From: Hyphomicrobiaceae bacterium
GTDB lineage: Bacteria; Pseudomonadota; Alphaproteobacteria; Rhizobiales; Hyphomicrobiaceae
Reading direction: 5' to 3'
NCBI GenBank assembly: GCA_025351355.1
Contig: JANXWC010000148.1
Span: forward strand, 1 to 64,000
DNA length: 64,000 nt
A model generated the notes under the pieces. That model was not told the DNA's origin. It did no database searches and was given only the letters and a program-made list of their open reading frames with translations. Positions within the stretch are counted from its first letter, which is position 1. Every line of letters starts with the position of its first letter. The position numbers and the translations under genes were made by a program. Positions 43,233-53,077 of this stretch are shown here, one piece after another.

Positions 43233-43265
43233 CGGCCGCCCCATCGGGCGGCCGTTTGTCCTTTT
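43233..43265 (+). terminator. intrinsic terminator between metK and trmB
   Basis: CGGCCGCCC (43233-43241) pairs perfectly with GGGCGGCCG (43246-43254) over a 4-base loop, followed by TTTGTCCTTTT. The broken T-run suggests partial termination, so some trmB expression could come from read-through. Confidence 0.72.
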
Positions 43266-43292
43266 GGAACGTGAGAACGCTGCGACACAATC

Positions 43293-44003
43293 ATGAATGA
43301 CGACGGCGACGACGAACAATCAGATACCGAAGAGCTGAGATCGTTCGGCCGGCGCCATGGTCGGCCCATGAGTGCCCGCCAGGCCAAATTGTGGGCGACC
43401 GTGCTGCCGCGCGTCGCCATCGATTTGAAAAGTGCCACGCCCGCCGGGACAGCCGCGCTTTTCACTAGTTCCGTTTCCGAGATCTGGCTCGAGATCGGCT
43501 TCGGCGGCGGCGAGCATCTGATCTGGCAAGCCCTGCACAATCCCCACGTTGGCCATATCGGTTGCGAGCCATTCCGCGATGGTGTCATCAAAGTACTCGA
43601 CGCTATCGATACACGCGCCATCGCCAACATTCGTGTTCATGCCGATGATGCGCGCGACGTGCTGCGCTGGCTGCCGGAAGGCTCCATCACGCGTGCGTTT
43701 GTTTTGTTTCCCGACCCGTGGCCGAAACGAAAACATCTGAAGCGCCGCCTCGTGAACCCCACTTTGTTGGCGGCTCTGGCTCGCGTCCTGCGTCTCGGTG
43801 GTCAATTGCGCTTGGGCACCGATATCGGCGACTATGCCCGCACGATGCTGATGGCGGCTCAACATGAAACCCGACTCCACTGGCAGGCCGAAACCGCCAA
43901 TGACTGGCGCAAACGCCCCTTGGACTGGCCGCAGACCCGCTACGAAGCCAAAGCCGTACGAGAAGGGCGGAACAGTTGCTATCTGCAGTTCGAACGGATT
44001 TGA
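43293..44003 (+). CDS. trmB: tRNA (guanine-N7-)-methyltransferase
   Basis: 236 residues. WLEIGFGGGEHLIWQA (SAM motif I), GCEPFRDGVIKVL, FVLFPDPWPKRKHLKRRLV and a C-terminal RYEAKAVREGRNSCYLQFER are diagnostic of TrmB, which makes m7G46 in tRNAs. It closes the conserved metK-trmB pair. The N-terminal 15 residues are acidic and dispensable-looking. Confidence 0.96.
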   Translation: MNDDGDDEQSDTEELRSFGRRHGRPMSARQAKLWATVLPRVAIDLKSATPAGTAALFTSSVSEIWLEIGFGGGEHLIWQALHNPHVGHIGCEPFRDGVIKVLDAIDTRAIANIRVHADDARDVLRWLPEGSITRAFVLFPDPWPKRKHLKRRLVNPTLLAALARVLRLGGQLRLGTDIGDYARTMLMAAQHETRLHWQAETANDWRKRPLDWPQTRYEAKAVREGRNSCYLQFERI

Positions 44004-44039
44004 TAGTAAGCTGCCTACTCAATCTCCAATGGTCAGGCC

Positions 44040-44969
44040 ATGAAATTAGTCAGCCCAGCAAATATTGAACGTGCGGAAAGCCTGATACGCCCTTTCATCC
44101 GCCGTACCCCGGTCCTGAACTACGCCAATGCTATCAGTCTGAAGCTCGAATACCTCCAGCATGGCGGCTCGTTCAAGCCGCGTGGGGCGCACTACAATCT
44201 ACTCGCCAAGCCAGCGCCGAAGGCCGGAGTGGCAGCGGCGTCGGGTGGCAATCACGGTATTGCCGTCGCCTTGGCAGCCAAGGCGCATGGTACGCGCGCC
44301 ACGATCTTCGTACCTGAGATCGCATCGCCGGCTAAAATTGCGGCGATACGCGCGGCAGGGGCCGAACTTCGCATCGGTGGAGCGCGCTACGATGATGCCC
44401 TTGCCGCCTGCAATACATTCATTGCCGATAGCGGAGCCCTGTCTGTGCATGCCTTCGACAGTGCCGAAACAATCTCTGGGCAAGGTACGCTGGCGCTGGA
44501 ATGGGACGCGCAAAGCGATGCTGGTTTGGATACGGTATTGGTGGCCGTTGGCGGAGGCGGTTTGATCGCCGGCATGGCCGCCTGGTGGCGCGGCAGCGTC
44601 AAAGTCATCGGCGTAGAGCCAGAAGGCTCACGAGCACTCCATGCAGCATTGCGCGCCGGCAAACCCGTCCCCGTAGACGTCAACTCGGTCGCCGCTGATA
44701 GCCTAGGCGCCAAGCAGGTTGGGCAGCTCGTCTATGATATCGCCGACCGGGCCGTCGATAAGGTCGTGCTCGTCAGCGACGCCGCGATCTTGGCGGCCCA
44801 ACGAACGCTGTGGAGCGATCTGCGAATTGCGGCTGAACCGGGCGGCGCAGCGGCTTTTGCTGCCTTCCAATCAGGCGCCTACAAACCAATCGATGGTGAG
44901 CGATTGGGTATTCTTATCTGCGGCGCAAACGTTGAGTTGGAAAAATTGGCTGATTGCATCCGGACGTAA
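44040..44969 (+). CDS. PLP-dependent threonine/serine dehydratase-like enzyme
   Basis: 309 residues of the fold-type II PLP family. The PLP lysine is in GGSFKPRGA, the substrate loop is ASGGNHG, the phosphate-binding glycine loop is VGGGGLIAG, and EPGGAAAF and LICGANVE follow near the end. There is no C-terminal ACT domain, so it resembles catabolic or serine-racemase-like dehydratases rather than biosynthetic IlvA. It is separated from trmB by 36 bases. Confidence 0.9.
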   Translation: MKLVSPANIERAESLIRPFIRRTPVLNYANAISLKLEYLQHGGSFKPRGAHYNLLAKPAPKAGVAAASGGNHGIAVALAAKAHGTRATIFVPEIASPAKIAAIRAAGAELRIGGARYDDALAACNTFIADSGALSVHAFDSAETISGQGTLALEWDAQSDAGLDTVLVAVGGGGLIAGMAAWWRGSVKVIGVEPEGSRALHAALRAGKPVPVDVNSVAADSLGAKQVGQLVYDIADRAVDKVVLVSDAAILAAQRTLWSDLRIAAEPGGAAAFAAFQSGAYKPIDGERLGILICGANVELEKLADCIRT

Positions 44970-45107
44970 GCGCCACCGGCGGGTATGCATAGCTATTATG
45001 CACGACGGCGAATTTTGCAGTCCGATCACGAAAGAGTGTATTTTGGACTTGCAAAGCGCAAGTTTGGCATCTACATTGAAATTGCTCATGATCATCTCAA
45101 CTCTGGG

Positions 45108-45140
45108 AGTGGATCCTTCGGATCCGCTCTTTTTGTTTTG
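45108..45140 (+). terminator. intrinsic terminator upstream of rimP
   Basis: AGTGGATCC (45108-45116) pairs with GGATCCGCT (45120-45128, one G-T wobble) over loop TTC, followed by CTCTTTTTGTTTT. It lies 140 bases after the dehydratase gene and 93 bases before rimP. The sequence from 44970 to the terminator is not coding and holds a small CTTGC/GCAAG hairpin near 45050, so it may be a 3' UTR or a small RNA. Confidence 0.85.
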
Positions 45141-45232
45141 GGGCCGACTCAGTCGGAACCGAGCCGGGGCTGGCGCGATCAACGAGCGCCGCATGATTTG
45201 GCTCCTTCTTTTCGCGATGATCGACGACAGGC

Positions 45233-45907
45233 ATGATGCCGACCGTACCTAACCATCCCCTGCCCGCTGCACCGTCTCCCTACGAGGACGACCGTTTCCT
45301 TCGTGAATTCGGCGTGGCAGCTGAAGTTGCCGCAACCGTTGGTCCTGTGTTGGCAGATCTTGGCTACCGGCTGGTGCGGGTGACGGTTTCCGGTCGCGAG
45401 GGACAGACCTTGCAAATCATGGCTGAGCGCCCCGACGGCACCATGAGTGCTAACGATTGCGAGCGCGTCTCAAAACAGGTGTCGCCCATTTTGGACGTCA
45501 TGGACCCCATCTCAGATGCATATCGCCTGGAGATTTCGTCGCCCGGAATTGATCGACCGATGGTCCGCGCGAGTGACTTTGCGGACTGGGCGGGCTACGA
45601 AGCCAAAATTGAGTTGAACGAACCGGTATCCGGGCGAAAGCGTTTTCGCGGCCTGATCGACGGATTTGAGGACGGCGAGGTTCGAATAGACATCGAAATC
45701 GTGGACGATAGCCGCAAACCGGCTCGCGAAACCGTGGGTTTCCCGATTGGTTTGATCAAGGATGCCCGGTTGGTCATGACAGACGAACTGATCCGTGAAT
45801 CCTTGCGTCGGGCGAAAAAAGTGCGTGAGGCTCGCGGAGCGTCCGATGGCCCCATGGATGGATCGCTTGATACGGACGGATTGGACGATACGGAAATTGA
45901 ACATTAG
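45233..45907 (+). CDS. rimP: ribosome maturation factor RimP
   Basis: 224 residues. [47 protein letters not shown] and [13 protein letters not shown] are diagnostic; the SH3-like C-terminal half begins GRKRFRGLI. The tail after about residue 190 is a longer acidic extension common in Rhizobiales. It is needed for 30S maturation and leads the nusA-infB operon. ATGs at 45233 and 45236 are adjacent. Confidence 0.95.
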   Translation: MMPTVPNHPLPAAPSPYEDDRFLREFGVAAEVAATVGPVLADLGYRLVRVTVSGREGQTLQIMAERPDGTMSANDCERVSKQVSPILDVMDPISDAYRLEISSPGIDRPMVRASDFADWAGYEAKIELNEPVSGRKRFRGLIDGFEDGEVRIDIEIVDDSRKPARETVGFPIGLIKDARLVMTDELIRESLRRAKKVREARGASDGPMDGSLDTDGLDDTEIEH

Positions 45908-46044
45908 GCTAAGAACACCAGGCTAAGACATCCGCTCAATGCAAATTTGACCGGAATGAAATCTGGCCGTAACTCACCTACCGGTTGACACACTGGCCAT
46001 TCAGGACCAATCGGCGACCATTTATCGACTGGAGACTTCGACGC

Positions 46045-47706
46045 ATGGCCCAGGCCGCAATCGCCTACAATCGTCTCGAACTGCTGCAGATCGCCGAGGC
46101 AGTGGCGCGCGAGAAGTCGATCGACCGCAAGATCGTCATTCAGGCCATGGAAGACGCGATCCAGAAAGCTGCAAAATCACGGTATGGCGCGGAGAACGAT
46201 ATCCGCTGCACGATCGATACTAAGACCGGCGAAACAAAACTCAGCCGAGTTCTCACCGTTGTCGAGACAGTCGAGAACGATAGCACAGAGGTCAATCTCG
46301 CCGATGCGCAAAAACGCAAGAGCGAGGCCAAAATCGGCGACATGATCGTCGAAACGCTGCCACCGCTGGACTTTGGCCGGGTCGCGGCACAGAACGCGAA
46401 ACAAGTAATCGTTCAGAAGGTGCGCGAGGCCGAACGCGACCGCCAGTACGTCGAATACAAGGATCGCGTCGGCGAGATCGCCAACGGCACGGTGAAACGC
46501 GCCGAATACGGCAACGTCATCGTCGATTTAGGCCGCGGTGAAGGCATCATCCGCCGCGATGAAATGATCCCGCGCGAGAACGTGCGGCTGGGCGACCGCG
46601 TGCGGGCCTACATTTACGCCGTCGATCGCACTCAGCGAGGACCGCAAATTTTTCTTTCGCGCGCAAAGCCGGAGTTCATGGCCAAACTGTTCGCGCAGGA
46701 AGTTCCCGAAATCTACGACGGCATCGTGCAAATCAAATCGGTGGCGCGTGATCCGGGCAGTCGAGCGAAGATCGCGGTCATTTCAAAAGACTCTTCGATC
46801 GACCCCGTCGGCGCCTGCGTCGGCATGCGCGGCCAGCGCGTGCAGGCTGTGGTTGCCGAATTGCAGGGCGAAAAGGTCGACATCATCCAGTGGAAGCCGG
46901 ATGCTGCCGAGTTCATTGTCAATGCGCTGGCGCCGGCAGAAGTCAGCAAGGTCGTCCTCGACGAGGATACCAACCGCATCGAAGTGGTGGTGCCGGAATC
47001 GCAGCTGTCACTCGCCATTGGTCGTCGCGGCCAGAACGTGCGGCTGGCGTCACAGCTGACGGGTTGGGATATCGACATCCTGACCGAGCAGGAAGAGAGC
47101 GAACGCCGCCAGAAGGAATTCGCGGCACGCTCCGGCTTGTTCATGGAAGCCCTTGACGTCGACGAGTACATTGCCCAATTGCTTGCTACCGAGGGTTTCG
47201 AAACGATCGAGGAAGTTGCCTTCGTCGACGCTGGTGAGGTCGCCCGCATCGAAGGCTTCAACGACGAATTTGCAGCCGAACTGCAATCGCGTGCCAAAGA
47301 TTATCTGGAGCGCATCGAAACCGAGCGCGACGATAAGCGAAAAAGTCTCGGTGTATCCGACGATCTGGCCAAAGTGCCGGGTATCACGACCACTGTGATG
47401 GTGGCGTTGGGCGAAAACGGCGTCAAAACCGTCGAGGATTTCGCCGACTGCGCTACCGACGATCTGATCGGTTGGACTGAGCCGAAGAAGGATAAGGACA
47501 CACCGGCCGTCCGCCACAAGGGTTTTCTGGCCGGATTTGAAATAAGCCGGCAGGAGGCTGAGGAAATGATCATGCAGGCGCGCGTTATCGCCGGCTGGAT
47601 CACTGCCGAAGATCTCGAAAAAATGAAGGCAGATGCCGTTGCCGCAACGGAGGCCAAGGCGGCCGCCGAAGCGGCGGCTGCTGCTGCCGCCGCCAGCAAC
47701 GCTTGA
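46045..47706 (+). CDS. nusA: transcription termination/antitermination factor NusA
   Basis: 553 residues from ATG 46045 with GGAGA at 46031-46035. The N-terminal RNA-polymerase-binding domain (LELLQIAEAVAREKSIDRKIVIQAMEDAIQKAA), S1 domain (GEIANGTVKRAEYGNVIVDLG), two KH domains (VGACVGMRGQRVQAVVAELQGEKVDI and LAIGRRGQNVRLASQLTGWDI) and C-terminal helix-hairpin-helix repeats are visible. The end is an alanine run. Standard position between rimP and ylxR. Confidence 0.97.
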   Translation: MAQAAIAYNRLELLQIAEAVAREKSIDRKIVIQAMEDAIQKAAKSRYGAENDIRCTIDTKTGETKLSRVLTVVETVENDSTEVNLADAQKRKSEAKIGDMIVETLPPLDFGRVAAQNAKQVIVQKVREAERDRQYVEYKDRVGEIANGTVKRAEYGNVIVDLGRGEGIIRRDEMIPRENVRLGDRVRAYIYAVDRTQRGPQIFLSRAKPEFMAKLFAQEVPEIYDGIVQIKSVARDPGSRAKIAVISKDSSIDPVGACVGMRGQRVQAVVAELQGEKVDIIQWKPDAAEFIVNALAPAEVSKVVLDEDTNRIEVVVPESQLSLAIGRRGQNVRLASQLTGWDIDILTEQEESERRQKEFAARSGLFMEALDVDEYIAQLLATEGFETIEEVAFVDAGEVARIEGFNDEFAAELQSRAKDYLERIETERDDKRKSLGVSDDLAKVPGITTTVMVALGENGVKTVEDFADCATDDLIGWTEPKKDKDTPAVRHKGFLAGFEISRQEAEEMIMQARVIAGWITAEDLEKMKADAVAATEAKAAAEAAAAAAAASNA

Positions 47707-47732
47707 CGTGATGATCGGGACAAACCAGACAC

Positions 47733-48515
47733 GTGACGGATGCAACACGAGCAGGGCACGACGCCCCCGTTGCAGAGGCCGCCAATGCGGTTTCTGAGAC
47801 GGGAGAGGCGTGTCAACAAAGTGCAGCTCGCCCGCCACGTGTTATCAAACAGGATCCCGATCGCGTAAGGCTGTGCATCGTTACGCGTCAGGAATTGCCG
47901 CCGGCCAAATTGATCCGCTTTGTTGCCGACCCTGATGGTATCATTGTTCCGGATCTGGCGAGAAGGTTGCCAGGCCGGGGCGTGTGGGTGACGGCGACGC
48001 GTGAAGCGGTGGCGACAGCCGCAAAACGCGGACTTTTCGCCAAAAACTTGAAGAAACCTGTCAAAGCCGATAAAGAACTAGTCGACCAGGTTGAAAAATT
48101 ACTGGCCGCAGAAGCGCGACAAGTCTTGAGTTTGGCGAACAAGGCCGGCCTCGTGACAACGGGGTTTTCCAAGGTGGATAACGCTTTGGGGCAAGGTGAA
48201 GCGATCGCCTTGATTGCCGCAAATGATGCCAGCGTCGATGGCGCGGGAAAGTTGGCGCGCAAATTCAAGGCCGTTCAGGGCGCCAAGAACCGAGCGGCGC
48301 CGGTTATACAGGATTTTACAATTGCCGAATTGAGTTTGGCCATCGGCGGGTCAAATGTGGTACATGCTGCGCTTGCAGGTGGTGGCTTGAGCCGGCGGGT
48401 CGTTACCTGCTGCCAACGCCTCCGGATTTATCGCATGCATCCTGACAGCGACGAAGTCGACGGAAGCAATACCGGATCATTGGATGTCGTCGCGCAGCCA
48501 GATTCAGCAGATTAG
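47733..48515 (+). CDS. YlxR (DUF448) and L7Ae-like RNA-binding protein
   Basis: 260 residues from GTG 47733. Residues about 42-100 form the YlxR/DUF448 domain (RLCIVTRQELPPAKLIRFVADPDG and PGRGVWVTATREAVATA). About 115-205 form an L7Ae-like domain (LLAAEARQVLSLANKAGLVTTGFSKVDNAL). This fused form is usual in alphaproteobacteria. YlxR proteins are reported to bind RNA and influence RNase P or transcription. It sits between nusA and infB. Confidence 0.92.
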   Translation: MTDATRAGHDAPVAEAANAVSETGEACQQSAARPPRVIKQDPDRVRLCIVTRQELPPAKLIRFVADPDGIIVPDLARRLPGRGVWVTATREAVATAAKRGLFAKNLKKPVKADKELVDQVEKLLAAEARQVLSLANKAGLVTTGFSKVDNALGQGEAIALIAANDASVDGAGKLARKFKAVQGAKNRAAPVIQDFTIAELSLAIGGSNVVHAALAGGGLSRRVVTCCQRLRIYRMHPDSDEVDGSNTGSLDVVAQPDSAD

Positions 48516-48614
48516 GCCGGCCAAACCGGCTGGTGATGGACTGAATTACGAATTAGGCGTCGGAAACTCCGGCGCGGACAAGAAGAAATCGGATCAGGCA
48601 GGTACGGATCACGC

Positions 48615-51338
48615 ATGAGCGATACGAAGGAAACCGGCGAGAAGATGTTGCGCGCAGCGCCACCAGCGCCAGCGGGCGCGCCGCCAGCCGGTGCACGCAA
48701 GACGCTGACGTTGACGCGCACCGTCGAGCAAGGCGCGGTACGTCAAACGTTTGGCCAAGGCCGTTCCAAGTCCGTGCAGGTCGAGGTCAAGAAAACCCGC
48801 AAGCTGGCGAAGCCTGGCAGCCCCGATGAAGCGAGTGGGCAGGCGGCATCGACGCCGACGACCGCGAAACTCGGCGGATTGTCCAATAGCGAGATGGACA
48901 AGCGCCTGAAGGCTCTTGAGGCCGCCAAGGAGCGCGAAGAGGTAGAGGCGAAAGCCAGTGCCGAAGCCGAGGAACGCCGGCGCTTGGCCGACGCGGAAGT
49001 TGCGGCAATGAGGTCGGAACAGACCGGTCGCACGCCGGCACAGCAGGCAGCGGGAGACGATGCCGGCGCTACTACCAAGCCGACAAGCACCACAACCGAC
49101 GATGCGCTGACTGCCTCAGCAGCCGCAGCGGCAGCCACTCCAGCGGTTGCCAACGCGACGGCCAATGGCACATCTCCGGCCGCGCCCTCGGTCGTGAAAT
49201 CCACGACTCCAGCCGCCACACCAAACGCCGCGACGTCTTCAAAATTAGCTACTTTGACGGCGCCAGTTGCCGCAAAGACCGCTAAGCCTGGAGCGGCCGC
49301 AGAAGCGATCAAACGCACCGCCGACGCCGCCGCTGCACGGCGCCCTGGCGCACGCACGAACGAAGTCGAAGACGACGACGTTCGCATGGTCAAGAAGGGC
49401 GGCATCAAGATCATGGTCAAGGCGCCCGTCAAGGCGCCCGACGAGAAGAAAGAGCGTGTTCGCCTCACGATCAACAACGCCTTCAACGAGCAGGAACGCG
49501 AACGCTCGATGGCCTCGCTGCGCCGCAAGCGCGAGCGCGAAAAGCTCAAGGCCATGGGCGCGCCGCAGGCACGCGACAAAGTCATGCGCGAAGTGATCAT
49601 CCCGGAAGCGATAACCATCCAGGATTTGTCCAATCGCATGACCGAACGCGCGGTCGACATCATCAAACTGCTGATGAAGCAGGGCGTGATGCACAAGATC
49701 AACGACATCATCGACGCCGATACGGCCGAACTTATCGTAACCGAATTCGGCCACACACCGAAGCGCGTCTCAGAATCTGACGTCGAAGAAGGCTTCATCG
49801 CCGACAAGGACGGAGAAGATCATCTCGAGCCGCGTGCGCCCGTCGTCACTATCATGGGCCACGTCGATCACGGCAAGACTTCGCTGCTCGACGCCATCCG
49901 TTCGACCAACGTCGTATCTGGTGAGGCCGGCGGCATCACCCAACACATCGGCGCCTATCAGGTCCGAACGCCGAATGGTGATCTCGTCACTTTCATCGAT
50001 ACGCCAGGCCATGAAGCCTTTACCGCCATGCGCGCCCGCGGCGCCAAGGTCACCGATATCGTCATCCTCGTAGTGGCCGCCGACGACGGCGTCATGCCAC
50101 AGACGATTGAGGCCATCAATCACGCCAAAGCTGCAGGCGTGCCGATGATCGTCGCCATCAACAAGATGGACAAACCTCAATCAGATCCGAACCGTGTCCG
50201 CACCGAACTGCTGCAACACGGCGTCGTGGTTGAAAGTATGTCGGGCGAAGTGCTCGACGTGCCGGTTTCTGCCACGAAACGTACCGGCCTCGACACGTTG
50301 CTCGAGGCTATCTCGCTGCAAGCGGAATTGTTGCAGTTGAAGGCCAATCCCGACCGCTCGGCGGAAGGTTACGTCATCGAAGCCAAGCTGGAACGCGGCC
50401 GTGGTCCGGTCGGTACTGTGCTGGTGCAACGCGGCACGCTTGATGTTGGCGATATCGTCGTTGCTGGTGAAGCGTGGGGCCGCGTTCGCGCGCTGCTCGA
50501 CGATCAAGGCAAGCCCGTGCTCGACGCTGGCCCGTCCGTGCCGGTGGAAATTCTCGGTTTCGACAGTGCGCCCGAGGCCGGCGATCAGTTCGCCGTCGTC
50601 GAGAACGAACAGCGCGCCCGCGAAATCACCGACTATCGCATCCGCAAGCGTCGCGAGACGCTGGGCTCGGCCGGCACCGGCCGCACCCTCGAACAGATGA
50701 TGCTGCAGCTCAAGGACACCGGGAAGAAGGAATTCCCGCTCGTCATCAAGGGCGACGTGCAGGGCTCAGTCGAAGCCATCGGCGGCGCGCTCGGCAAGAT
50801 CGGCAACGAGGAAGTGTCTGCCCGCATCGTCCACTCCGGCGTCGGCCAGATCACCGAATCCGACGTCGCACTCGCCAGTGCTTCGAAGGCGATCATCATC
50901 GGCTTCAACGTGCGCGCCAACTCGCAGGCCAAGCAGGCGGCCGACCAGCAGGGCATCGAAATCCGCTACTACAATATCATCTACGATCTGTGCGATGACG
51001 TGAAAGGCGCAATGTCCGGCCTGCTCGCGCCGACCAAGAAGGAAAACTTCCTCGGCTATGCGTCGATCAAGCAGGTTTTCGATGTGTCCAAGGTCGGCAA
51101 GGTCGCCGGTTGCCTCGTCACGTCAGGCAAAGTCGAACGTGGCGCCAAGGTGCGCCTGCTGCGCGACAAGGTCGTCATCCACGAAGGCACGCTATCGGTG
51201 CTCAAGCGCTTCAAGGACGAAGTGCGCGACGTGCCGGCCGGTCAGGAGTGCGGTATGGCCTTCGAGAAGTATCAGGACATCCGCGTCGGCGACGAAATCG
51301 AGTGCTTCAACGTCGAGATCATCCAGCGGACGCTGTAA
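48615..51338 (+). CDS. infB: translation initiation factor IF-2
   Basis: 907 residues. A long Ala/Thr/Pro-rich, low-complexity N-terminal region (about 1-250) precedes the IF2_N-type helix ([21 protein letters not shown]). The G domain from about residue 410 has [20 protein letters not shown] and NKMDKP. Domains II-IV end [13 protein letters not shown]-like. It delivers fMet-tRNA to the 30S subunit. In most relatives rbfA follows directly; here two extra genes intervene. Confidence 0.97.
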   Translation: MSDTKETGEKMLRAAPPAPAGAPPAGARKTLTLTRTVEQGAVRQTFGQGRSKSVQVEVKKTRKLAKPGSPDEASGQAASTPTTAKLGGLSNSEMDKRLKALEAAKEREEVEAKASAEAEERRRLADAEVAAMRSEQTGRTPAQQAAGDDAGATTKPTSTTTDDALTASAAAAAATPAVANATANGTSPAAPSVVKSTTPAATPNAATSSKLATLTAPVAAKTAKPGAAAEAIKRTADAAAARRPGARTNEVEDDDVRMVKKGGIKIMVKAPVKAPDEKKERVRLTINNAFNEQERERSMASLRRKREREKLKAMGAPQARDKVMREVIIPEAITIQDLSNRMTERAVDIIKLLMKQGVMHKINDIIDADTAELIVTEFGHTPKRVSESDVEEGFIADKDGEDHLEPRAPVVTIMGHVDHGKTSLLDAIRSTNVVSGEAGGITQHIGAYQVRTPNGDLVTFIDTPGHEAFTAMRARGAKVTDIVILVVAADDGVMPQTIEAINHAKAAGVPMIVAINKMDKPQSDPNRVRTELLQHGVVVESMSGEVLDVPVSATKRTGLDTLLEAISLQAELLQLKANPDRSAEGYVIEAKLERGRGPVGTVLVQRGTLDVGDIVVAGEAWGRVRALLDDQGKPVLDAGPSVPVEILGFDSAPEAGDQFAVVENEQRAREITDYRIRKRRETLGSAGTGRTLEQMMLQLKDTGKKEFPLVIKGDVQGSVEAIGGALGKIGNEEVSARIVHSGVGQITESDVALASASKAIIIGFNVRANSQAKQAADQQGIEIRYYNIIYDLCDDVKGAMSGLLAPTKKENFLGYASIKQVFDVSKVGKVAGCLVTSGKVERGAKVRLLRDKVVIHEGTLSVLKRFKDEVRDVPAGQECGMAFEKYQDIRVGDEIECFNVEIIQRTL

Positions 51339-51355
51339 AAGAAATAGTTTGACCT

Positions 51356-51871
51356 ATGGCCGAGGCAATTTTCAGAGCGAAGTACCAACTGGCACTTGCC
51401 GACTACGTTGAGCTTTCGCACCACGCATGGCGTCAGCAGCGAGCAATAAATCTCGCCGGAAGAGTGGGCCCGCTGGTCGTCGGGTCGTGGTTTTTGTACC
51501 AATCATTCGGGAGTGATGATTGGGGACTGGGCGTGATGGCAATTCTCTTGCTTTCAGCACCCCTGTGGGTGCGATGGCTTGGCCAATGGCGCATCCGAAA
51601 AGCATTCGCAATGCAAAAGATGGGCGAATTGGAAACTCAGCTGTCTGTCGACGCGACGGGCGTCGAAGTGACAGGAGCGGTCGGTCGCAGCGACATCCCT
51701 TGGGCTGCGGTGACGGCCGTGGAGACGGGTCGCGAGCACATTTTTCTCCGGTTGCGCAACACGACCGCGATCATTGTTCCGAAACGTGCTTTCGAGACAG
51801 TTTCCGCGGCCGAGAATTTCACCAAATTCGTTCATGTGCATGCCGAGGCGGCTGCTATGCGAACGACCTGA
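51356..51871 (+). CDS. YcxB-like membrane protein
   Basis: 171 residues. One or two helices at about 33-75 (AGRVGPLVVGSWFLYQSF and GLGVMAILLLSAPLWVRWLG) precede a soluble YcxB-like domain: SVDATGVEVTGAVGRSDIPWAAVTAVETGREHIFLRLRNTTAIIVPKRAF. Function unknown. It begins 17 bases after infB and is coupled to the Uma2-like gene, so it uses the infB transcript. It is an insertion relative to the standard infB-rbfA order. Confidence 0.82.
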   Translation: MAEAIFRAKYQLALADYVELSHHAWRQQRAINLAGRVGPLVVGSWFLYQSFGSDDWGLGVMAILLLSAPLWVRWLGQWRIRKAFAMQKMGELETQLSVDATGVEVTGAVGRSDIPWAAVTAVETGREHIFLRLRNTTAIIVPKRAFETVSAAENFTKFVHVHAEAAAMRTT

Positions 51872-51882
51872 AGGAGGCAACG

Positions 51883-52467
51883 TTGGGTGAAGCCAAAAGT
51901 GCACTGCGTGCGACCCTCGAACAGTTCCACGCCTTCCGGGAGGAGCGCCCGAAGGAGGAAAAGTGGGAACTGATCAATGGGATGATGACCATGATGCAGC
52001 CGCCTGCGCTGATGCATCAGCGCATCTGCAAGAACATCGATATCCTATTGACCTCACAACTCGCTCGCGTTCGGCCAGAGTGGCAATCCGATCGCGAGAT
52101 TGGAGTCCTACTGCCAAATGATGACCGCTATTGTCCGGAGCCTGACATCACCGTCATCGACACCGATTTCAAGCTCGGCCAAATCTATGCCGAGCGCTTT
52201 TATTTCGTGGCCGAAGTGCTCTCGCCGAACGACAAAACTTGGGTGCTGGAACTCAAGCGCAACTACTACCAGTCGCACGAGCACTGCCACGGCATCCTGT
52301 TCGTCCACCAAGATCGTATTTTCGCCGAGTTGATCGTACGCGCTGGCGCAGGCTGGAACACACGCACCCTCGATGCTCCGACAGACGCCGTCGTCATCCC
52401 CGATATTGGTGATATCGGCACCCTCGGCCAACTCTACCGCCACACGCCGCTGCAACCGGCGCGCTGA
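51883..52467 (+). CDS. Uma2-family (DUF820) PD-(D/E)XK nuclease-like protein
   Basis: 194 residues from TTG 51883, fixed by AAGGAGG at 51871-51877. EKWELINGMMTMMQPPALMHQRICKNID, CPEPDITVIDT, FVAEVLSP and LELKRNYYQSHEHCHGILFVHQDR give the restriction-endonuclease-like core with Asp, Glu and Lys. Uma2 proteins are abundant in bacteria and mostly uncharacterised. The open frame continues upstream to 51520 but overlaps the YcxB-like gene and is not real there. Confidence 0.85.
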   Translation: MGEAKSALRATLEQFHAFREERPKEEKWELINGMMTMMQPPALMHQRICKNIDILLTSQLARVRPEWQSDREIGVLLPNDDRYCPEPDITVIDTDFKLGQIYAERFYFVAEVLSPNDKTWVLELKRNYYQSHEHCHGILFVHQDRIFAELIVRAGAGWNTRTLDAPTDAVVIPDIGDIGTLGQLYRHTPLQPAR

Positions 52468-52514
52468 GCTGTCAGTGACGCTGGATCGCAATCAAGCTGG
52501 ACAGGCTGCGCCAA

Positions 52515-52578
52515 CCTGCCTATGGCTCGGCACCGCTCAACACAGAAGGCTGCGCGCCGGTTCGATCCCGGCGGCAGG
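52515..52578 (+). other. degenerate tRNA-like sequence at the rbfA edge
   Basis: CCTGCC (52515-52520) can pair with GGCAGG (52573-52578) as an acceptor stem. Directly inside is a perfect T-arm: GCCGG (52556-52560), loop TTCGATC, CCGGC (52568-52572). CAGAAGG before it resembles the anticodon/variable region of real tRNAs. The middle is only 35 bases, too short for full D and anticodon arms, and no CCA follows, so it is not an intact tRNA gene. It could be a decayed tRNA or an integration scar. Confidence 0.45.
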
Positions 52579-52584
52579 AACGAG

Positions 52585-53040
52585 ATGCCGCAAGACCGTC
52601 AAGACCGCGACCAAGATAAGCGCCATAAGCCAAAGCGCGGCGTCAAAGCTTCCGAGGTCGGCGAAGCCAAGCGCCCGTCGCAGCGGATGTTGCGCGTGGG
52701 TGAACTTGTGCGACACAAGCTCGCCGACATGCTGTCGCGCGGCGACATCCATGACGATGTGCTGCAAAGTCACGTCATCACCATTCCGGAAGTGCGGATG
52801 TCGCCGGATCTGAAGCTTGCTACGGCCTACGTGATGCCGCTGGGCGGCAACGAGATCAAGCCGGTGCTGGCGGCGCTGGAGCGCAACAAGCGTTTCATTC
52901 GCGGCGAGATTGCGCACACCGTCAATCTCAAATTCGCACCGGATATCCGCTTCCGCGAGGACGAGACCTTCGAGGAAGCAACCCGCATCGACCGCTTGCT
53001 CGACAGCCCGAAAGTCCGCCAGGACTTGGACAAGGGCTAA
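52585..53040 (+). CDS. rbfA: ribosome-binding factor A
   Basis: 151 residues from ATG 52585 (AGGA ahead). The first 35 residues are a charged Lys/Arg/Asp head. The KH-type core has [41 protein letters not shown] and [33 protein letters not shown]. It binds 30S subunits during late maturation and cold adaptation. ATG 52522 is open too, but would translate the tRNA-like sequence before it. Confidence 0.93.
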   Translation: MPQDRQDRDQDKRHKPKRGVKASEVGEAKRPSQRMLRVGELVRHKLADMLSRGDIHDDVLQSHVITIPEVRMSPDLKLATAYVMPLGGNEIKPVLAALERNKRFIRGEIAHTVNLKFAPDIRFREDETFEEATRIDRLLDSPKVRQDLDKG

Positions 53041-53077
53041 CCGGTTCGGCATCACTCAGCCAGATTTGCATTTTCTC

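Noticed and set aside
51520-51882. Longer Uma2-like protein from 51520, or a frameshifted fusion with the YcxB-like gene
   Set aside because: The upstream part is simply another frame of the intact YcxB-like gene. A textbook AAGGAGG marks TTG 51883 as the start, so no frameshift is needed.
52515-52578. Functional tRNA gene
   Set aside because: The acceptor stem and T-arm fit, but the central region is too short for D and anticodon arms, no proper anticodon stem forms and CCA is absent. It was kept only as a tRNA-like remnant.
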